The notes beneath the pieces are model-generated. The model was not told the origin of the DNA and searched no databases. It saw only the letters and a program-made list of their open reading frames with translations. Positions 35,423 through 39,680 of a stretch of DNA of 39,680 nt are shown piece after piece. The position numbers and the translations under genes are program-made. The first letter of the stretch is position 1, and each line of letters starts with the position of its first letter. Source of the DNA: Mariniblastus sp. (GTDB lineage: Bacteria > Planctomycetota > Planctomycetia > Pirellulales > Pirellulaceae); NCBI GenBank assembly GCA_028823415.1, contig JAPKBL010000040.1:1-39680 (forward strand). The letters are read 5' to 3'.

Positions 35423-36619
35423 ATGAGAAGTAGCTTTCTAAAATTTATCGTCATGACATTGGCGGTTGGGACATTGTCGATTGAAGTTGGCCAGTCCAAC
35501 TCGGTCGCTCAGGACGTCACCATTACGGTTAAGAAAAGCGAGTTAATCAAACCGTCGGCAATCAATTCAGATCGAACGGCAATGGATGTCGCGATTTTGT
35601 TGGACACTTCAGGTTCAATGCAAGGGCTTATCAGTCAAGCGAAATCACAGTTGTGGAACATTGTTCAGGAGTTCGCCAAAGCGGAAAAATCCGGCGACAC
35701 TCCCTATTTCCGAGTCTCGGTTTTCGAATATGGGAATGATCGCCTACCTGCGAGTGAAGGTTATGTTCGCCAAGTCTGTGGTCTGACCGATGATCTCGAC
35801 GTTGTTTCCGAAGCGTTATTCAGTCTCAGCACCGATGGCGGTAACGAATTTTGTGGAACGGTCATTCAAGATGCGTTGAAGCAACTGGATTGGTCGCGCC
35901 GATCGGATTCCTACAAAGCGATCTTCATTGCCGGAAACGAGCCATTCGATCAGGGATCGGAAAGTTACAAAGAAGCATGTGCAAGTGCAGTTGCGGCAGG
36001 AGTCGTCGTCAACACGATTCACTGTGGCGATTACAACCAAGGAATCCGCGAGTTTTGGCAAGACGGCGCCGTGACGGGCGGTGGTAAGTATCTCCATATT
36101 GATCAAAACCGCAAAGTCATCCACATCGAGTCGCCCCAAGACGTGATCATCATCGAATTGAACAGTCAATTAAACAACACCTATCTCTGGTTCGGTGAAG
36201 TTGGCTTGCGTGGAGGTTATTCCAAGAATCAATTCGCACAGGATTCTAATGCAGGATCAAATTCAATTTCTCGAACGGTAACCAAAGCCGGTAAACTCTA
36301 CAGTAATTCAGGTCGCGATTTGGTTGACACCTATAAAAGCAACAAAAATGTTTTGACGGAAGTGGAGGAACACTGTCTACCGGACAAAATGCAAAAAATG
36401 GCAAAAAAAGATCGGCTCTCTTACTTGAAGACCATGGCCAACAAACGAGCTACCATTCAGAAAAAAATTGGCGAGCAGAACCTGGCTAGAATTCGTTATG
36501 TCAACGCTGAGAAAGCTCGCCTAGCCAAGGCCAACGGAGGTCAGGACTCTACTCTTGGGGATGTGATGCGAGAGGCCGTCCGAACGCAATTGATCGCATC
36601 TGGGTTTAAAGTCAATTGA
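35423..36619 (+). CDS. Secreted von Willebrand factor A domain protein
   Basis: A 398-residue exported protein with a signal peptide (1-30, ending SVAQ before DVT). The vWA domain (about 54-250) starts with the metal-ion-dependent adhesion site AILLDTSGSM (DxSxS at 61-65) and contains RVSVFEYGNDR and FCGTVIQDAL, so it can bind a divalent metal and a protein ligand. The C-terminal 130 residues are charged and probably helical (EKARLAKANGG, REAVRTQL). vWA proteins of this sort are abundant in planctomycetes and their partners are unknown. AAAGGAGA just before the ATG is the strongest ribosome binding site in the window. A clean terminator follows. Confidence 0.92.
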   Translation: MRSSFLKFIVMTLAVGTLSIEVGQSNSVAQDVTITVKKSELIKPSAINSDRTAMDVAILLDTSGSMQGLISQAKSQLWNIVQEFAKAEKSGDTPYFRVSVFEYGNDRLPASEGYVRQVCGLTDDLDVVSEALFSLSTDGGNEFCGTVIQDALKQLDWSRRSDSYKAIFIAGNEPFDQGSESYKEACASAVAAGVVVNTIHCGDYNQGIREFWQDGAVTGGGKYLHIDQNRKVIHIESPQDVIIIELNSQLNNTYLWFGEVGLRGGYSKNQFAQDSNAGSNSISRTVTKAGKLYSNSGRDLVDTYKSNKNVLTEVEEHCLPDKMQKMAKKDRLSYLKTMANKRATIQKKIGEQNLARIRYVNAEKARLAKANGGQDSTLGDVMREAVRTQLIASGFKVN

Positions 36620-36667
36620 TGGATTCGGACGAATTTCCTTTTTGGGAAATTGGTTTTAGATGAGATT

Positions 36668-36694
36668 AAGCCGCGGACTTACCGCGGCTTTTTT
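36668..36694 (+). terminator. Intrinsic terminator of the vWA gene
   Basis: A perfect 9-bp stem, AAGCCGCGG and CCGCGGCTT, with loop ACTTA is followed by TTTTGTTT. It lies 49 bp after the vWA stop and ahead of the convergent deacetylase gene. Confidence 0.93.
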
Positions 36695-36725
36695 GTTTGC
36701 CTTTTTGTGAGTGTCCGAGGCGGTA

Positions 36726-37439
36726 CTAAATCAGAGACCCAAGGTCGGACATGCCTAAAGGCTCACGGGATGTAAATGGCTCGCCGTATTTCACCCCAAT
36801 TGATTTTCCCCAATACGCAGCTTCGTCGCGAATCTGTTCTAGGAATTGGGGGTTGAGATGTTCTCGTCCTTTAACAAACTGGCTTTGGTAACACGCTATC
36901 GAGTCGAGTTTTTTTTCCCAGTGTTCGCTGATGTCCAAGACAAATTTCGGATTGGCGTGCATTTTTAAATGCACACAATAGTAGTTGTAAATTCTTTCAG
37001 GATGGAACGGCTGGCCAGGCATCTCTGTTTTGGAAAGTTTGGACCAAAACCTGGCGGCTTCAACGAGTTGAGTTGCAGCAAGGTGGTCCGGGTGTGCGTC
37101 ATGCCAATACGGAGCGAAAATCCAGCGTGGCCTCGTGATGCGAAAAATTCCCGCCAGTTTTTCGCGGGCTTCAAGGGTTGCTTCAAGGCTGCGATTGGCA
37201 AGGCCTAAATTGTGGCGCCAACGGATTCCAAGGACTTGGCTTGCGGCCTCGGTCTCTCGTGAGCGAATTTCCGGTGAACCGTAAGGTGTAGGTTCTCCAT
37301 CGGTGAGATCCAGTATTCCAATTTTCAAACCGGAATTGAGCATATTTAAAATCGCGCCGCCCATGCCCAGTTCGGCGTCGTCTGGGTGAGGTGCGACGAC
37401 CAGAGCGTCAAGTTGTGTCGAAAGTTCGTCTTGGTTCAT
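36726..37439 (-). CDS. PIG-L/LmbE family deacetylase, BshB1-like
   Basis: A zinc-dependent N-deacetylase of 237 residues. Zinc ligands are visible in APHPDDAELGMGG (His18, Asp21) and in YWHDAHPDH (His113-His119 region). The downstream LDSIACYQSQF and the end GVKYGEPFTSREPLGMSDL are characteristic of BshB1, the N-acetylglucosaminyl-malate deacetylase of bacillithiol synthesis. No bshA or bshC is in the window, so a thiol role is inferred only from sequence similarity; another GlcNAc-conjugate substrate is possible. The sulfatase gene lies upstream on the same strand with 94 nt between them. Confidence 0.88.
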   Translation of the reverse strand: MNQDELSTQLDALVVAPHPDDAELGMGGAILNMLNSGLKIGILDLTDGEPTPYGSPEIRSRETEAASQVLGIRWRHNLGLANRSLEATLEAREKLAGIFRITRPRWIFAPYWHDAHPDHLAATQLVEAARFWSKLSKTEMPGQPFHPERIYNYYCVHLKMHANPKFVLDISEHWEKKLDSIACYQSQFVKGREHLNPQFLEQIRDEAAYWGKSIGVKYGEPFTSREPLGMSDLGSLI

Positions 37440-37533
37440 GGCACTGATTAATCAAATGCAAGGGCGTGAATAAAGTCAGGATCAACGAGTGTAACAGGCA
37501 TTCCCGGCAAATTAGTCGAAGTTAAATATTTGA

Positions 37534-39105
37534 CTACTGATTGGTGTCTCCATATTTTGAATTGAAGATTTCAACCGGATTGTAGCTAGGTTTCTTGTAA
37601 AGTTTTTGCTGTCTCTCAATGCGGCAATTGGGGTAGAAATCAAAAATGTCCCCGTCACCAAGAATTCTTGGATCCTCCTGAGATGTTAACTCTCTCTTTA
37701 GCTGCCCCCACAGACGGTCTTTTGTATCCTTGTAGATTGGTTGTGTCGCAAGATTATCAATGCAATCAGGATCATTGAGAACGTCAAACAGTTCCTCCTG
37801 TTGCCGTTTACCAAAGCTCATCTCATAAAACCGATAATCGGGGTCTGATTTCAAAAGGGATTCGAGAAATGTTTTCGTGGGAGAAGAATCACAATTTAAT
37901 AAACCGAATTCTGGGTCACCGCCGGGCCATCGGTTCGGTTTAAAATTGTGTACATACAGATAGTTGTCGGTTCGGATCGCCCGTGAAGGGTAAGAGACTG
38001 AGAGTCGATCGCCATCGGTACGGCCAATGTCGTGCCGCTCTTTTCCAAGGAGTGCGTGGTTACGCGCTGGGTCAATTCGTCCGGATTGTTTTGAAAGCAA
38101 CTGCGGCTTGAAGCTCTTGCCGGTCATCTGAGCATGAGGAGGAATGCCTGCAAGATCCAATAAGGTTGGCGCGACATCAGGAAACGACACAAAGTCGGTC
38201 ACCGTTCTTTGAGGAGCGATCTTGGATCCCCATCTCACCGCAAGTGGCACGTGAAATCCATCGTCGTAAATTTGTCCTTTTACCCGAGGGAACGGCATCC
38301 CATGATCAGAGGTCGCAATGATCACTGTTTCATCGAGCAGTTTCCTCTGTTCAAGTTGCTGCAGGGCCAATCCGATGTGTCGGTCGTACCATTCAACCTC
38401 GATCGCGTAATCGGCCAAGTCACCTCGAATGGTTAGATTGTCAGGATAGTATGCTGGGACTTGTACCTTATTTAAATCACGTCCATCGAGTTTCCAGTTG
38501 TCCTTGCCGTAACCGCGATGGGGTTCTTTGGTTCCCAGCCAAAAACAGAAAGGTTGATTGGCAGGTCGTCGATCTAGGAATTCATCGAAGTTACCCGCGT
38601 AGTCAACATTGCTAATCCCTTTGTAGGGCGGTCTCAAAGTGCGTTGGTTAAACGGATGTCCAGCGGGGTTGAACTGTTTAAATTTAGCTGGACCGCCATC
38701 CATTCCTCGGTAGATTCCCGGTCCCCAACCTTTTCCGGTGAAGCCGACAAAATAGCCGGCGTCCTCAAGGAGGAATGGATAAAATGCCCATTCATCGGAG
38801 AGGAATGGATTGTGGTTACAGGCCTCTTTCAATTGCCAAGAGTAGCGGCCGGTAAGAATGCACGCCCGAGCCGGTGCGCACTTAGGATTGCAATTGTAAG
38901 CCTGCGTAAAAAGCACTCCCTCTCGCGCAATTCGATCGAAGTTTGGGGTCTCGACGTAAGTGCTCCCATAAACTCCCATGCTCTCACGAGACGCATCGTC
39001 CGCAATGATGAATAAAATATTGGGCCGATCTTCGGCGCAGGCATAGCACCCCAGCAAGAGGACCACCAAAATTGAAAAACACTGTTTTCGAATGTTAAAG
39101 TTCAT
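37534..39105 (-). CDS. Secreted sulfatase (formylglycine-dependent, S1 family)
   Basis: A 523-residue exported arylsulfatase-type enzyme with signal peptide (1-23, LLLGCYACA before EDRPN). The N-terminal calcium ligands are in NILFIIADDASRESMGVYG. The formylglycine motif is Cys76 in NPKCAPARACILTGR, the CxPxR form matured by the formylglycine-generating enzyme. TSDHGMPFPR supplies further metal ligands, and FPDVAPTLLDLAGI is a family hallmark. It probably removes sulfate from algal or other polysaccharides; the subfamily (heparan/N-sulfoglucosamine-like appearance) cannot be fixed by eye. It is consistent with the marine, glycan-degrading lifestyle suggested by the rest of the window. Confidence 0.95.
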   Translation of the reverse strand: MNFNIRKQCFSILVVLLLGCYACAEDRPNILFIIADDASRESMGVYGSTYVETPNFDRIAREGVLFTQAYNCNPKCAPARACILTGRYSWQLKEACNHNPFLSDEWAFYPFLLEDAGYFVGFTGKGWGPGIYRGMDGGPAKFKQFNPAGHPFNQRTLRPPYKGISNVDYAGNFDEFLDRRPANQPFCFWLGTKEPHRGYGKDNWKLDGRDLNKVQVPAYYPDNLTIRGDLADYAIEVEWYDRHIGLALQQLEQRKLLDETVIIATSDHGMPFPRVKGQIYDDGFHVPLAVRWGSKIAPQRTVTDFVSFPDVAPTLLDLAGIPPHAQMTGKSFKPQLLSKQSGRIDPARNHALLGKERHDIGRTDGDRLSVSYPSRAIRTDNYLYVHNFKPNRWPGGDPEFGLLNCDSSPTKTFLESLLKSDPDYRFYEMSFGKRQQEELFDVLNDPDCIDNLATQPIYKDTKDRLWGQLKRELTSQEDPRILGDGDIFDFYPNCRIERQQKLYKKPSYNPVEIFNSKYGDTNQ

Positions 39106-39349
39106 GGAGCATTACCAAAAAGGTTTGGGAATTGTCAGGTGAGAGATTCGGGAACGGTTGAGTTTATCACGGCGCGGGAAGTGCTGGCAAAGTTGTTTTG
39201 AAAAAACGTATGTTATTTGCGATTCGCTCAAGTTTTCGTCGTTTGAAAAAGCAGGCTGGACAGCTTAGGAGGATTCTGGAATAGTCCCGCAGGCCGTTTG
39301 GGCCGAGTGGGGTTTTCCGATATGAAAAATCGAATACATATGAGGGATC

Positions 39350-39595
39350 ATGATGCGTTTTTTCACGATGGCTTGTTTGTTTTGTTTAATCATCGCCAGT
39401 GTTGGCTGTATGACCAAGAATTGGAAGTCGCCTCTATTCGGGGAGGCGGATTTAGTGGAAGAAGCGGAAGTCAAAACCGAAGGAAATCTCGAAGAAGAAG
39501 AGAAGTCTAAATCGAATTTTTGGACGGCGAAATTCGGTGAGAGTTCTGGTCTCGACCCCCGGGCCCAAGCGATTGAAAAGCGACTGGGCTACTAG
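39350..39595 (+). CDS. Short putative lipoprotein, planctomycete type
   Basis: An 81-residue protein with a lipoprotein signal (FFTMACLFCLIIASVGC; lipobox ASVGC) and a short acidic mature part ending GLDPRAQAIEKRLGY. I recall C-termini of the form DPRAxxIExxLGY in small planctomycete proteins; function is unknown. GAGG a few bases before the ATG supports the start. An overlapping plus-strand frame at 39298-39510 lacks these features. Confidence 0.8.
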   Translation: MMRFFTMACLFCLIIASVGCMTKNWKSPLFGEADLVEEAEVKTEGNLEEEEKSKSNFWTAKFGESSGLDPRAQAIEKRLGY

Positions 39596-39680
39596 CGGTT
39601 CGGTGCACTCTTGCCAAAGAAATTCTGGTTGCCGCCTGCCAGTCACCCGTTCGCCAGCGGGACTAACAGCAGACGGTCAA

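Overview
This window looks like chromosomal DNA of a planctomycete, most likely a Pirellulaceae-type marine or aquatic heterotroph. The assignment rests on the gene families: a DUF1559-type pseudopilin, a twin-arginine-exported Gfo/Idh/MocA oxidoreductase, a CxPxR sulfatase, a peptidase S46, squalene-cyclase-like repeats behind a Tat signal, short lipoproteins, and housekeeping genes (lexA, carA, tkt, ettA, guaA, surE) scattered singly rather than in classical operons. Many starts lack a Shine-Dalgarno sequence, as is common in this phylum. I see no phage, insertion sequence, CRISPR array or integrase.

Layout. 1-6100: lexA; a convergent MFS transporter preceded by a structured minus-strand leader with an intrinsic terminator; carA without carB; a small membrane protein; an AEC-family permease. 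6148-10063: a secreted endonuclease/exonuclease/phosphatase-family protein, a Tat-exported oxidoreductase, and a cyclase-repeat protein whose Tat leader is out of frame with its body. 10565-15710: transketolase, secreted S46 dipeptidyl-peptidase, PAT-type acetyltransferase, tRNA-Ser(GCU) with terminator. 15985-18237: a small secreted protein, an intact beta-carbonic anhydrase, then a decayed SulP transporter pseudogene and a 14-bp tandem repeat. 18238-24445: diguanylate cyclase with a tiny lysine-rich gene before it, ettA, guaA, surE and a MogA/MoaB protein. 25224-35033: the most interesting block, described below. 35423-39595: secreted vWA protein, PIG-L/BshB1-type deacetylase, sulfatase and a short lipoprotein.

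The block at 25100-33755 may be one glycan-responsive system. A LacI-family repressor gene (27079-28086, minus) lies between a pseudopilin plus lipoprotein pair and a two-gene glycan cassette. The cassette holds a large cytoplasmic GH94/GH149-like putative phosphorylase and a secreted clan GH-A glycoside hydrolase with Ig-like and CBM-like domains. Two near-identical LacI-type operators, TGAAACCGGTTTCA and TGAAAGCGGTTTCA, sit 2-3 bp downstream of a GTATATT element, one upstream of the pseudopilin and one upstream of the glycan cassette. I infer that one repressor co-controls a surface pseudopilin and beta-glucan breakdown. The operators and gene order are read directly from the sequence; the substrate and the shared regulation are inference.

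Signs of gene decay or slippage are also present: a SulP pseudogene with a 13-bp tandem duplication and an internal deletion, a frameshift between a Tat leader and its cyclase-repeat body, and two 14-bp tandem repeat arrays just downstream of genes.
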